A stretch of 64,000 bases of DNA from Rothia endophytica (GTDB lineage Bacteria; Actinomycetota; Actinomycetes; Actinomycetales; Micrococcaceae), in assembly GCF_928381505.1 (NCBI RefSeq), contig NZ_CAKMSJ010000003.1, positions 186,001-250,000 of the forward strand. Reading direction: 5' to 3'. The notes beneath the pieces are model-generated. The model was given only the letters and a program-made list of their open reading frames with translations, did no database searches and was not told where the DNA came from. The position numbers and the translations under genes are program-made. Shown here in pieces: positions 36,668 to 44,321 of the stretch (positions are counted from its first letter, which is position 1; every line of letters starts with the position of its first letter).

Positions 36668-36821
36668 TTTTCCTCCCTAACAGCGACTCAAAAACCCTCC
36701 ATCAACCCCATAGATATTCATTCAGAAGTGTAAATAACCAAGCTAAGAGAGTAAGGTAGCCTACCGACCGCATTTATATACACGGTCTCCCGCGCAATAC
36801 ATCTACACACAAGGTACTACT

Positions 36822-38300
36822 ATGACAACCCCCGCAATGCGGCCTACTCCGGAGGACGCCCACAATCCCAGTGGCAAAACCTTCTTCGGCCACCCCCGTA
36901 TGCTTGCCAGTCTCTTCTCCGTAGAACTTTGGGAGCGTTTCTCCTTCTACGGCATGCAGGTCATCATGCTCTACTACCTCTACTGGGAAGCTGACCGTGG
37001 CGGCCTGGGCCTCCTCAGCGAGGCATCAGCAGCCAGCGTCATGGGTGCCTACGGTGGCATGGTCTACCTCATGGCAGTCGTGGGTGGCTTCTTAGGCGAC
37101 CGTGTCTTCGGGCCCGAACGCACCCTCTTTTACTCAGCCTTCGCCATTATGGCAGGTCACCTGGCACTCGCCGTGCTACCCGGCGCAGCTGGCGTTATTG
37201 CCGGTCTGGTGCTTGTTGCTATCGGCTCCGGCGGTCTTAAAACCAACGCATCAGTGCTGGTAGGGTCTCTCTACGACCGCACCGACCCCCGCCGTGACGG
37301 TGGCTTCACCATCTTCTATATCGGTGTAAACATCGGTGCCTTCTTCGGCCCCATGCTCACCGGTATTCTGCGTGAGTCCTACGGCTTCCACATCGCCTTC
37401 GGTCTAGCGGCTGCAGGTATGGCAATCGGCCTCATCCAGTACTCGCTGACCCGCAAGAATCTACCCGCCAGCGTCCACGAGCTCTCTGAGCCCATGAATG
37501 CCAGCGAGAAGAAGATCTACGGCGGTCTTGCTGTACTCATCATTGCAGCTGTGCTCGTCCTGGTGATGACCGGTCTTATCAACCCCGCCAACCTGGCGAC
37601 CTGGGTCATGACCATTGTTGCAATCAGCGCCGCGGTACTCTTCTACACCCTGCTGACCTCAAAGCACACCACAGTGGACGAGCATTCCCGGGTGGTCTCC
37701 TTCATTCCCATGTTCATCGGTAACGTAGCGTTCTGGGCGCTCTTCCAGCAGCAGTTCACTGTGCTAGCGATCTACTCAGAATCCCGTATCAACTGGAACA
37801 TCATGGGTCTACAGTTCACCCCCGAATTTATGAACTCCATTAATCCGGTTTTCATCATGATCTTCGGCGCTGTCTTTACTGCCATGTGGACCAAGTTGGG
37901 TGACCGTCAGCCCACCACCCCGGTCAAGTTCTCGCTTGCCCTGATTTTGATTGGTCTAGCCTTCCTGATCTTCCTAACCCAGGCAGGGAACACCAACGTG
38001 AACTTCCTGTGGATTGTGCTGATTCTCTTTATTTGCACCATGGGCGAGCTGGCAATTTCACCGGTGGGTACCTCCCTGGCCACCAAACTGGCGCCCGAGA
38101 AGCACCGCGTGGCTATGGTTGCGCTCTACTTCACTTCTGTCTCGCTGGGTACCGTTCTGGCGGGCTGGTTGGGCCGTTTCTACACCATGGAAACCGAAGT
38201 CGCTTACTTCACCACCCTGGGTGTCGTCACCATCATTATCGGTGCCGTCCTCTGGGCCATGAATAAGTGGATCGTTAAGAAGATGGCCGGCGTGCGTTAG
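36822..38300 (+). CDS. POT-family proton-coupled di/tripeptide transporter
   Basis: A 492-residue integral membrane protein with the POT/PTR2 signature ExxERFxxYG at the start of helix 1 (ELWERFSFYG, Glu35, Glu38-Arg39). It also has GGFLGDRVFGPERTLFYSA after helix 2 and FYIGVNIGAFFGP in helix 5. It imports di- and tripeptides using the proton gradient. The number of helices looks like 14, normal for bacterial POT. A weak palindrome GGTAGCCTACC lies 57 bases upstream of the start. Monocistronic, with a hairpin downstream. Confidence 0.92.
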   Translation: MTTPAMRPTPEDAHNPSGKTFFGHPRMLASLFSVELWERFSFYGMQVIMLYYLYWEADRGGLGLLSEASAASVMGAYGGMVYLMAVVGGFLGDRVFGPERTLFYSAFAIMAGHLALAVLPGAAGVIAGLVLVAIGSGGLKTNASVLVGSLYDRTDPRRDGGFTIFYIGVNIGAFFGPMLTGILRESYGFHIAFGLAAAGMAIGLIQYSLTRKNLPASVHELSEPMNASEKKIYGGLAVLIIAAVLVLVMTGLINPANLATWVMTIVAISAAVLFYTLLTSKHTTVDEHSRVVSFIPMFIGNVAFWALFQQQFTVLAIYSESRINWNIMGLQFTPEFMNSINPVFIMIFGAVFTAMWTKLGDRQPTTPVKFSLALILIGLAFLIFLTQAGNTNVNFLWIVLILFICTMGELAISPVGTSLATKLAPEKHRVAMVALYFTSVSLGTVLAGWLGRFYTMETEVAYFTTLGVVTIIIGAVLWAMNKWIVKKMAGVR

Positions 38301-38320
38301 CAGCAAGCATCTTTTTAGAC

Positions 38321-38397
38321 AGAAGGACGCCGCCCCGCAGCTCCCTGCCGGCACCGATTTTCGGTGGATGAGGGGAGCGGCGGGGCGGCGTCCTTCT
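38321..38397 (+). terminator. Long hairpin after the peptide transporter gene
   Basis: AGAAGGACGCCGCCCCGC (38321-38338) pairs perfectly with 38380-38397, with additional inner pairing of GCTCCC and GGGAGC. The ends are an inverted pair of AAGGACGCC. It probably terminates the peptide transporter transcript, although the T-tract is weak. Confidence 0.75.
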
Positions 38398-38563
38398 AGC
38401 TACTTCTGCCCTTTTTGACAAGCACCCGTTACGAATTGTTGCCCAGCGTTACCCCATGTAAAGCGGAATATTCTAAAACTTAGACACCTCTAAAACTGCG
38501 GGCGTAGTCTAGTGTGAACAGGTGTCTTTAAAATGCTGGCACCCCGCATGAAACGGAGAGAAC

Positions 38564-39097
38564 ATGTCACTCTACCTCGTAGAATTCACCCCTCACGATA
38601 CTTCGCAGGACGAAGTGAAAGCACTGGTTGCTGACATCGCTCAGGTACTGGGCGGCGTGGACGGCGCTGAGCTGATTGAAACCCAGGTCACCGGTGACTA
38701 CAAGCTGGTCTTCGCCATCATCGAGGCAGCTAACCCCGGCGTCTTCGCTCCCGCGGTCAAGGACGCCTTCAGTGCCCGCGCTGGGCTGGAGGGCCCCGAT
38801 GAGGTGCGTCTGGTGGGTGCTGAACTCGAGGACATCAAGAAGCTCAAGTCCAGCGCAGAGTACCTGGTTGAATGGGATATCCCCGCAGAAATCACCATGG
38901 ATCAGTACCTCACTCGCAAGAAGGCTAATTCTCCTAAGTACGCGCAGGTGCCCGAGGTTTCCTTCCTGCGCACCTACGTGAGAGAAGATACCGCCAAGTG
39001 CCTCTGTTTCTACGATGCCCCTGATGAGGCAGCGGTCGTACGAGCACGCGAAGCGGTATCAACTCCCATTGACCGCCTCTTCAAGCTCAACGTCTAG
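38564..39097 (+). CDS. DUF4242 (nickel-binding-like) protein
   Basis: A 177-residue soluble protein. The C-terminal half, from YLVEWDIPAEITMDQYL through FLRTYVREDTAKCLCFYDAP, matches DUF4242, the family of a small ferredoxin-fold protein reported to bind nickel in Streptomyces. The N-terminal half has a similar length and opening (MSLYLVEFTPHDTSQDE), so the protein looks like two related domains in tandem. ATG 38564 has AAACGGAGAG upstream. A split inverted repeat brackets its likely promoter. Function unknown. Confidence 0.72.
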   Translation: MSLYLVEFTPHDTSQDEVKALVADIAQVLGGVDGAELIETQVTGDYKLVFAIIEAANPGVFAPAVKDAFSARAGLEGPDEVRLVGAELEDIKKLKSSAEYLVEWDIPAEITMDQYLTRKKANSPKYAQVPEVSFLRTYVREDTAKCLCFYDAPDEAAVVRAREAVSTPIDRLFKLNV

Positions 39098-39108
39098 ACA
39101 CAGCAGAG

Positions 39109-39134
39109 ACCGCCGCCCACCACCAGGCGGCGGT
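39109..39134 (+). terminator. Terminator after the DUF4242 gene
   Basis: ACCGCCGCC (39109-39117) pairs with GGCGGCGGT (39126-39134) with an 8-base loop, followed by TTTTTT. A textbook intrinsic terminator. Confidence 0.95.
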
Positions 39135-39189
39135 TTTTTTACACTCTAAAACCCCAGCACCCCACTTCTAGAGCAGTTAGAAAACAGCC

Positions 39190-40248
39190 ATGACAAGCAC
39201 TTTTACCCTTGAACCTCTCTACCCCTACTCCCAGCGGGACAACCTGCTGGCGCTAGCGCGAGAACACGCTGCCGCAGTGGACGCGGGGGAACGCTCCCCT
39301 TTCGAGACCCTGCGTCAGCTGGGGCAGCAGGGTCTGCTGACGCTAGGGCGCACCGGGTCAGTGCTACCCCAGGCGGCCGTAGCCTTTGACCTGGCGACCG
39401 AAGACACAGCAACCGCCTTCTCACTCTGGGCCCACCGGGCTACTATCGCCTTCTTTGACGCCGTGGGGCGTCAGCTGCCCGAGGGCATGGAAACCGGTGA
39501 AACCACCGGGTCAACCGCCATGGCTGCCGCCTTCAAACACGCCTCGGGAGTAGGTGAACTGGGGGTTCAGGCAAAGCATACCGAAGGCGGGTTGCTGCTC
39601 AATGGAAGCATCAGCTGGGCGTCCAACCTCTACTCGGGAGGCGTCATGGTTCTTCCCGTGGCAGTGGAGGACGCTGCGCCCGGTGAACCTGGTAGCTACA
39701 TCGTCACCCTGCGTGTGGGCGTTGAGGGGCTAGATGTGAATTACCAGAAAGGCCTCCTGGCCCTGGATGCGACTGAATCCGGCTTCATCCGCCTGACCGA
39801 GGTCTTTGTCCCCGAGGCAGATATTCTCAGCCGCGACGTCCCCGGTTTCCTCGCTGCCATCACTGCACCTTTTCTGTTGATTCAGTCCTCTTTCTGCCTC
39901 GGTCTGGCAGCTGCAGCACTCGCAGCAACAGCGCCCCACACCGATGTCTCCCGGGGTATTTTTACCCAGGAATTTGAGCAGATCAATGCTGAATACCAGC
40001 GCCTGCGCGCCGAGCTCACCGACCTCGCCCAGGAGCCTGCTGCTGCCAGCCGCCACCGTCTACTCCAGCTGCGTCTGGACGTCTCTCATCTGGCGACCAG
40101 CGCCACCCGCCTGGAAATGGCAGTGATTGGCGGACGCGGCTACAAGACCACCAGCGCCACCGCCCGCCGATATCGCGAGGCAACCTTCTTGCCCGTCCAA
40201 TCCCCCACCGAGGGGCACCTGCGCTATGAACTCTCTCAGATTGACTAA
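39190..40248 (+). CDS. Acyl-CoA dehydrogenase-family flavoprotein (possible sulfur-acquisition oxidoreductase)
   Basis: A 352-residue protein with the acyl-CoA dehydrogenase fold: helical N-terminus, the middle beta domain (GSISWASNLYSGG, around residues 140-150), and a C-terminal helical bundle ending in GGRGYKTTSATARRYREATFLP. It lies directly upstream of an SsuABC/NrtABC-type importer on the same strand. That context recalls flavin-dependent desulfurisation enzymes (SfnB/DszC relatives) rather than fatty-acid oxidation, which is an inference. No thioesterase, thiolase or CoA ligase gene is nearby. ATG 39190 has weak upstream signals; a terminator of the previous gene precedes it. Confidence 0.78.
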   Translation: MTSTFTLEPLYPYSQRDNLLALAREHAAAVDAGERSPFETLRQLGQQGLLTLGRTGSVLPQAAVAFDLATEDTATAFSLWAHRATIAFFDAVGRQLPEGMETGETTGSTAMAAAFKHASGVGELGVQAKHTEGGLLLNGSISWASNLYSGGVMVLPVAVEDAAPGEPGSYIVTLRVGVEGLDVNYQKGLLALDATESGFIRLTEVFVPEADILSRDVPGFLAAITAPFLLIQSSFCLGLAAAALAATAPHTDVSRGIFTQEFEQINAEYQRLRAELTDLAQEPAAASRHRLLQLRLDVSHLATSATRLEMAVIGGRGYKTTSATARRYREATFLPVQSPTEGHLRYELSQID

Positions 40249-40255
40249 AACAATC

Positions 40256-40960
40256 ATGGACGCTCTCACCGTCACAGGTGCCACTAAAACCTACCCCGGG
40301 GCACCTCAACCTGTATTCAAAAATATTGACTTGACCCTCCCCCGGGGTGAAGCCTTCGTGATTCTGGGAGCTACCGGCTCTGGTAAGTCCACTCTCTTAC
40401 GTGCGGTGGCGCAGCTTGAAGAACTGGATTCCGGCTCAATACAGGTGGCTGACCGGGGCCGTCTAGCCGTAGTCTTTCAGGAGGCTTCACTCTTCCCCTG
40501 GCTGACGGTTCGGCAGAATATCGAGCTAGGTGCCCGCTACAAACGCAACAGCGGCAGAGTAACCGCTGAGGGGGTCAAGGAACTTATCTCTCGGTTGGGT
40601 CTGAACGGGCTTGAAAACCGTAAAGTCAGTGAGATTTCTGGCGGCCAGGCCCAGCGGGTTTCCATTGGCCGTGCCCTGGCTATTCAGCCTTCTCTCTTGC
40701 TACTCGATGAGCCTTTCTCAGCACTTGACCCAGCCACCCGCGAAGAATTACAAGGCTGGTTGCGCAGCCTGATTGAGGATCTGGGGCTGACCGTTTTGAT
40801 GGTCTCCCACGATATCGCTGAGGCCACGACGGTGGGCGACCGCATTGGCTTCTTTGAGGCGGGCAAGGGTTTCACCCGCTTCTGGCGGCCCCGTGATGAG
40901 CAGGTATCCAAGGACGAAATTCTGGGCTACTACCGGGAGCAGGGTTCCTATGTCATCTAA
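40256..40960 (+). CDS. ABC transporter ATP-binding protein (SsuB/TauB/NrtD type)
   Basis: A 234-residue ABC ATPase: Walker A GATGSGKST, Q-loop VFQEASLFPW, signature ISGGQAQRVSIGRALA, Walker B LLLLDEPFSALDP and switch VSHDIAEAT. This is the sub-family that powers uptake of sulfonates, taurine, nitrate or thiamin precursors. ATG 40256 is 8 bases after the flavoprotein stop; ATG 40226 within that gene is an alternative. Its last 11 bases overlap the binding-protein gene. Confidence 0.85.
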   Translation: MDALTVTGATKTYPGAPQPVFKNIDLTLPRGEAFVILGATGSGKSTLLRAVAQLEELDSGSIQVADRGRLAVVFQEASLFPWLTVRQNIELGARYKRNSGRVTAEGVKELISRLGLNGLENRKVSEISGGQAQRVSIGRALAIQPSLLLLDEPFSALDPATREELQGWLRSLIEDLGLTVLMVSHDIAEATTVGDRIGFFEAGKGFTRFWRPRDEQVSKDEILGYYREQGSYVI

Positions 40961-42134
40961 ACTCAACCGTCGAAGAGTGCTGGGTGCAGGCGGCCTTACC
41001 CTAACGGCAGCCGGTGCTGCTTGGGGTGCACATACTCTGGGCGCGGCGTCCGGTGCTGAAGCTGCCGGCAGGGCACAGAGCACCGATGACGCTATCAGGA
41101 TCGGCTACCTCCCTATCACTGACGCTTCTCCCCTGCTCCTAGCGCACGCCAGGGGCATGTATGAGGGCGCCGGTGTGCAGGTGGAACAACCGGTGCTCTT
41201 CCGCTCCTGGGCGTCCCTCACCGAAGCTTTTATTTCGGGCACCGTTGATGTGATTCACCTGCTCATGCCCATGGCGGTTTACCTCAAGTACGATCTGGGC
41301 GCTGACGCCCAGGTGGTGGCATGGAATCACGTGAACGGCTCGGCGCTGACTCTCTCGCCGTCCATCAGAGACCTGTCAGAGCTAGCGGGGCAGACAGTGG
41401 CGATTCCAGCCTGGTTTTCAATCCACAACATTCTGGTGCAGAAGATTTTGAAGGAGGCTGGCCTGACGCCGGTGATTCGTAAAACCGCAGACAAGACCCA
41501 GAACGAGGTAGCTCTGATTGTTATGGCGCCGGCGGATATGATTCCGGCGCTGGCCAACGGAACCATAGCCGGCTTTACGGTGGCTGACCCCTTCAACGCT
41601 GCCGCCCACGCCAGCGGGGCCGGCACTATTCAGCGCTTTATGGGCGATGTCTGGCGCGACCATGCCTGCTGCGTAACCATGATGCGCTCCTCGCTGATTG
41701 AGCGAGAGAACGGGGCCGCCCAAAAGTTTGCAGATGCCCTAGTCAAGGCGCAGATTTACGCCCGCGAGAACCGTGTGGAGGCAGCCGCCCTACTCTCTGA
41801 AAAGAAGTACCTACCGCAGAAGCCCGCTGCCATTCTGCGGGCTATGACCGACCATTTTGAGGATCATAAGGGAATTATTAAAAACCCCAGCTGGGGCGGG
41901 GAGTTACTGCAGTTTCAGCCCTATCCCTACGCTAGCTACACCCAAGAACTGGTCCAGCAGATGCGCAACACTCTCATGGACGCCCCCACCGACTTTCTTG
42001 AAGGGCTAGACGCTTCGGCGGTGCATGGGGAGCTCGTTAATTCTGAGTTAGTCACCCAGGCTATGCAAGCAGCGGGTGGTCTGGGCACGTTCGGTGTCAA
42101 GAGCCTAGAGCGCACCGAGGAGATTTCAGCATGA
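40950..42134 (+). CDS. ABC transporter substrate-binding protein (NMT1/SsuA-like), Tat signal
   Basis: A 394-residue extracytoplasmic binding protein. Its N-terminus SKLNRRRVLGAGGLTLTAAG is a twin-arginine signal. The mature domain begins with IRIGYLPITDASPLLLAHARG and has SWASLTEAFISGTVDVIHLL, typical of the NMT1/THI5-like and SsuA/NrtA binding proteins. The ligand may be an alkylsulfonate or similar small anion, but the sequence does not settle it. It overlaps the ATPase gene by 11 bases and the permease gene by 4. Confidence 0.85.
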   Translation: MSSKLNRRRVLGAGGLTLTAAGAAWGAHTLGAASGAEAAGRAQSTDDAIRIGYLPITDASPLLLAHARGMYEGAGVQVEQPVLFRSWASLTEAFISGTVDVIHLLMPMAVYLKYDLGADAQVVAWNHVNGSALTLSPSIRDLSELAGQTVAIPAWFSIHNILVQKILKEAGLTPVIRKTADKTQNEVALIVMAPADMIPALANGTIAGFTVADPFNAAAHASGAGTIQRFMGDVWRDHACCVTMMRSSLIERENGAAQKFADALVKAQIYARENRVEAAALLSEKKYLPQKPAAILRAMTDHFEDHKGIIKNPSWGGELLQFQPYPYASYTQELVQQMRNTLMDAPTDFLEGLDASAVHGELVNSELVTQAMQAAGGLGTFGVKSLERTEEISA

Positions 42135-42889
42135 GCACCGTCAAGAAACAGAATCAGTCACTGACTAAGAGCTGGGTGCTGGGCGCTGCAGGCATTGTCT
42201 TCGCTGTTCTTCTCTGGTGGATTTTCACCCGGGCGGCTACCGGCAACCTGATGCTGGCAGCCTTCGCCCCCGAGAACGTCCCCGGCGCCCTGAGTAGCCT
42301 GCTGGGGCGCGGGGTGCTGCTCTCTGATATCGGCATTAGCCTCTTTAGGCTGTTGAGCGGGCTGGGTCTTGCTGCCCTCTTGGGCGTGCCTCTCGGGCTG
42401 CTCATCGGGTTCTCCCGTCTGGTTGAGCAGACCAGTGCGCCGCTGGTGCAGTTCTTGCGCATGGTCTCCCCGCTCTCTTGGGCGCCCATTGCGGTGGCTC
42501 TTTTTGGGGTGGGTAGCCTGCCGGTCATTTTCCTGGTGGCTATCGCCGCTATTTGGCCCATTACTCTGGGTACGGTTTCGGGGGTGCGGGCACTCAACCC
42601 GGCACACCTTCAGGTAGCTAGGACGCTAGGGGCTAGCGGCCCGGAGCAGTTGCGTTCGGTGGTGTTACCTTCCATTCGCCCCTTTGTACTCTCGGGCGTC
42701 CGCCTGGCGCTGGGTATTGGCTGGGTCATTATTGTGCCAGCCGAGATGTTGGGTGTTTCTTCGGGGCTAGGCTACGAGATTTTGAATGCCCGTGACCGGC
42801 TAGCCTACGACGAGATGCTAGTGGTTATCCTGGTCATTGGTGTTCTAGGCATTGCCCTGGACACGCTGGCACAGAAGCTACTCAAGTAG
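42131..42889 (+). CDS. ABC transporter permease (SsuC/TauC/NrtB type)
   Basis: A 252-residue permease of the BPD-transp-1 family with about six hydrophobic segments. The cytoplasmic EAA-like loop that contacts the ATPase is visible around LQVARTLGASGPEQLRSVVLPS. ATG 42131 overlaps the binding-protein stop by 4 bases. It completes the importer whose other subunits are encoded just upstream and ends the four-gene plus-strand operon. Confidence 0.87.
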   Translation: MSTVKKQNQSLTKSWVLGAAGIVFAVLLWWIFTRAATGNLMLAAFAPENVPGALSSLLGRGVLLSDIGISLFRLLSGLGLAALLGVPLGLLIGFSRLVEQTSAPLVQFLRMVSPLSWAPIAVALFGVGSLPVIFLVAIAAIWPITLGTVSGVRALNPAHLQVARTLGASGPEQLRSVVLPSIRPFVLSGVRLALGIGWVIIVPAEMLGVSSGLGYEILNARDRLAYDEMLVVILVIGVLGIALDTLAQKLLK

Positions 42890-42899
42890 TCGGGCACTA

Positions 42900-42950
42900 A
42901 AAGACCCGCTTTCTGCAACGCAACAAGGGCATAACAGAAAGCGGGTCTTT
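42900..42950. terminator. Bidirectional terminator between the ABC and mrp operons
   Basis: AAAGACCCGCTTTCTG (42900-42915) pairs perfectly with CAGAAAGCGGGTCTTT (42935-42950). It lies between two convergent operons and has A and T runs on either side, so it should stop transcription from both directions. Confidence 0.92.
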
Positions 42951-42963
42951 ATACGCGAGGGCT

Positions 42964-43320
42964 CTACTTGCCTTCTACCTCATCGACCAGGCGACGCAGG
43001 TCGTCGTGGCGGAGGTCAGTTTTACGGAAGTGCTTATTACGGTAGCCAGAGCGCGCCATCATATGACCCGAGATGGGGATGGTGATCATCTGAAGCACCA
43101 TAATGAGAATCAGCACGGGGACGTCCTCCCAGCTTCTCATGTGAAGCCCTACCGCCAGGAGCAGCAGCATAAGACCAAAAATCTGGGGCTTGGTACCAGC
43201 GTGTAGACGGGTCAGCAGATCGGGAAAGCGCACCAGGCCCACCGCCGCCGCTAAGGACATAAGGGAGCCAACAATCAGGCAAATAGCAGTAACAATATCG
43301 AGAATGAGATCGGTATTCAC
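42964..43320 (-). CDS. mrpG: Na+/H+ antiporter subunit G
   Basis: A 118-residue membrane protein with three hydrophobic segments, matching the MrpG/MnhG/PhaG family (opening VTAICLIVGSLMSLAAAVGLVRFPD, and FPDLLTRLHAGTKPQ after helix 2). It is the last subunit gene of the multisubunit antiporter operon and follows mrpF by 3 bases. The antiporter expels Na+ in exchange for protons, giving salt and alkali tolerance and pH control. Confidence 0.92.
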   Translation of the reverse strand: MNTDLILDIVTAICLIVGSLMSLAAAVGLVRFPDLLTRLHAGTKPQIFGLMLLLLAVGLHMRSWEDVPVLILIMVLQMITIPISGHMMARSGYRNKHFRKTDLRHDDLRRLVDEVEGK

Positions 43321-43323
43321 GGT

Positions 43324-43752
43324 TTATTCCCCCTGATCCATTGATGCGCGGGACGGATGCGACTCGCTGTGGTGCACTTTGTCGGTATCCTCAGCATGGT
43401 GATCACGGTGATCGTGACCGGTTGAGCGGTTGCCGCGGTTTTTACGGCGGCGGTGCTGTTCAACAGTGGTGATGGGGGTAGCTTCATCGGCCTTAGAGTT
43501 GTCGGCGAAGCGTGCCACGGTAACAGAGCCAACGAAGCCGATGAGAGCAATGGCGACCAGCAGAATCAGAGAGAACTCGGTATCGGTGACGATCATGATG
43601 ATGCAGAGCGCCGAGGTGATAATGGAGAGCAGAACGTCGCTAGCGAGCACGCGATCCAGCAGGGACGGTCCCTTCCAGATACGATAAACGGTGCCCCAGG
43701 TGGAGATGGTGAGAATAACGCCTGCGATCCAGGCTATGGTGCTTAGGCTCAT
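43324..43752 (-). CDS. mrpF: Na+/H+ antiporter subunit F
   Basis: A 142-residue protein: the first 90 residues form three membrane segments with the MrpF pattern YRIWKGPSLLDRVLASDVL, and the rest is a hydrophilic His/Arg/Asp-rich tail (about residues 92-142) that is longer than usual for this subunit. It overlaps mrpE by 4 bases. The His-rich tail could bind metal but this is only noted. Confidence 0.9.
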   Translation of the reverse strand: MSLSTIAWIAGVILTISTWGTVYRIWKGPSLLDRVLASDVLLSIITSALCIIMIVTDTEFSLILLVAIALIGFVGSVTVARFADNSKADEATPITTVEQHRRRKNRGNRSTGHDHRDHHAEDTDKVHHSESHPSRASMDQGE

Positions 43753-44321
43753 GCTGCGGCCTCCTTATCGCGTGTCTCATCTGCAAGTAGCGCTTCGTGC
43801 TCTTCTTTACTGCCTACTGCCTTGATGATGAGAGACTCAAAGTAACCCACGGTGCGGATGAAGTCTTGAATCTCTTCTTCAGTAGAGCTATCGAGCACGT
43901 GGAAGTAGAGCACCGAAAGGGAACGGTCTACCTCCACCACGACAGAACCAGGAATTAGAGACATAGTGTGTGACACCGCAGTGAGGAGCAGGTCAGAGTG
44001 GGTGCGCAGCTGAACTGCCACCACAGAGTTACGCAGCGGCGGAGTAAAGGTGAAGGCCAACCACATGACGTGCACACTGGCTACCGCAATATTCCAAATA
44101 AAGAACACCAAGAACTTGATGGCATACCAGGGATTAAAGCGGTTAGAGAGGTAAAGGGTGGGCAGTCGGAAAATCCAGACGATTCCCAGCGCAAGCACCA
44201 ACCCGAAGGCCAGGAAGGGCAGGGAAAAGTTCTGCCAGAGGGCACACCACACGAAAACCAACCAGAGGGTAGGCGGAATGGAGTGCAGCAGGTCGGAGCT
44301 GGAGGTTTTTAGGGCTTTCAC
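43749..44321 (-). CDS. mrpE: Na+/H+ antiporter subunit E
   Basis: A 190-residue protein with two or three N-terminal membrane segments and a cytoplasmic domain. The segment SLIPGSVVVEVDRSLSVLYFHVLD is characteristic of MrpE. It overlaps mrpD by 4 bases and mrpF by 4 bases. MrpE is needed for assembly of the antiporter complex. Confidence 0.9.
   Translation of the reverse strand: MKALKTSSSDLLHSIPPTLWLVFVWCALWQNFSLPFLAFGLVLALGIVWIFRLPTLYLSNRFNPWYAIKFLVFFIWNIAVASVHVMWLAFTFTPPLRNSVVAVQLRTHSDLLLTAVSHTMSLIPGSVVVEVDRSLSVLYFHVLDSSTEEEIQDFIRTVGYFESLIIKAVGSKEEHEALLADETRDKEAAA

Noticed and set aside
36755..36765. GGTAGCCTACC palindrome before the peptide transporter as an iron (DtxR) box
   Set aside because: The half-sites are two bases shorter than the classical box and the gene is not metal-related; too weak to call.
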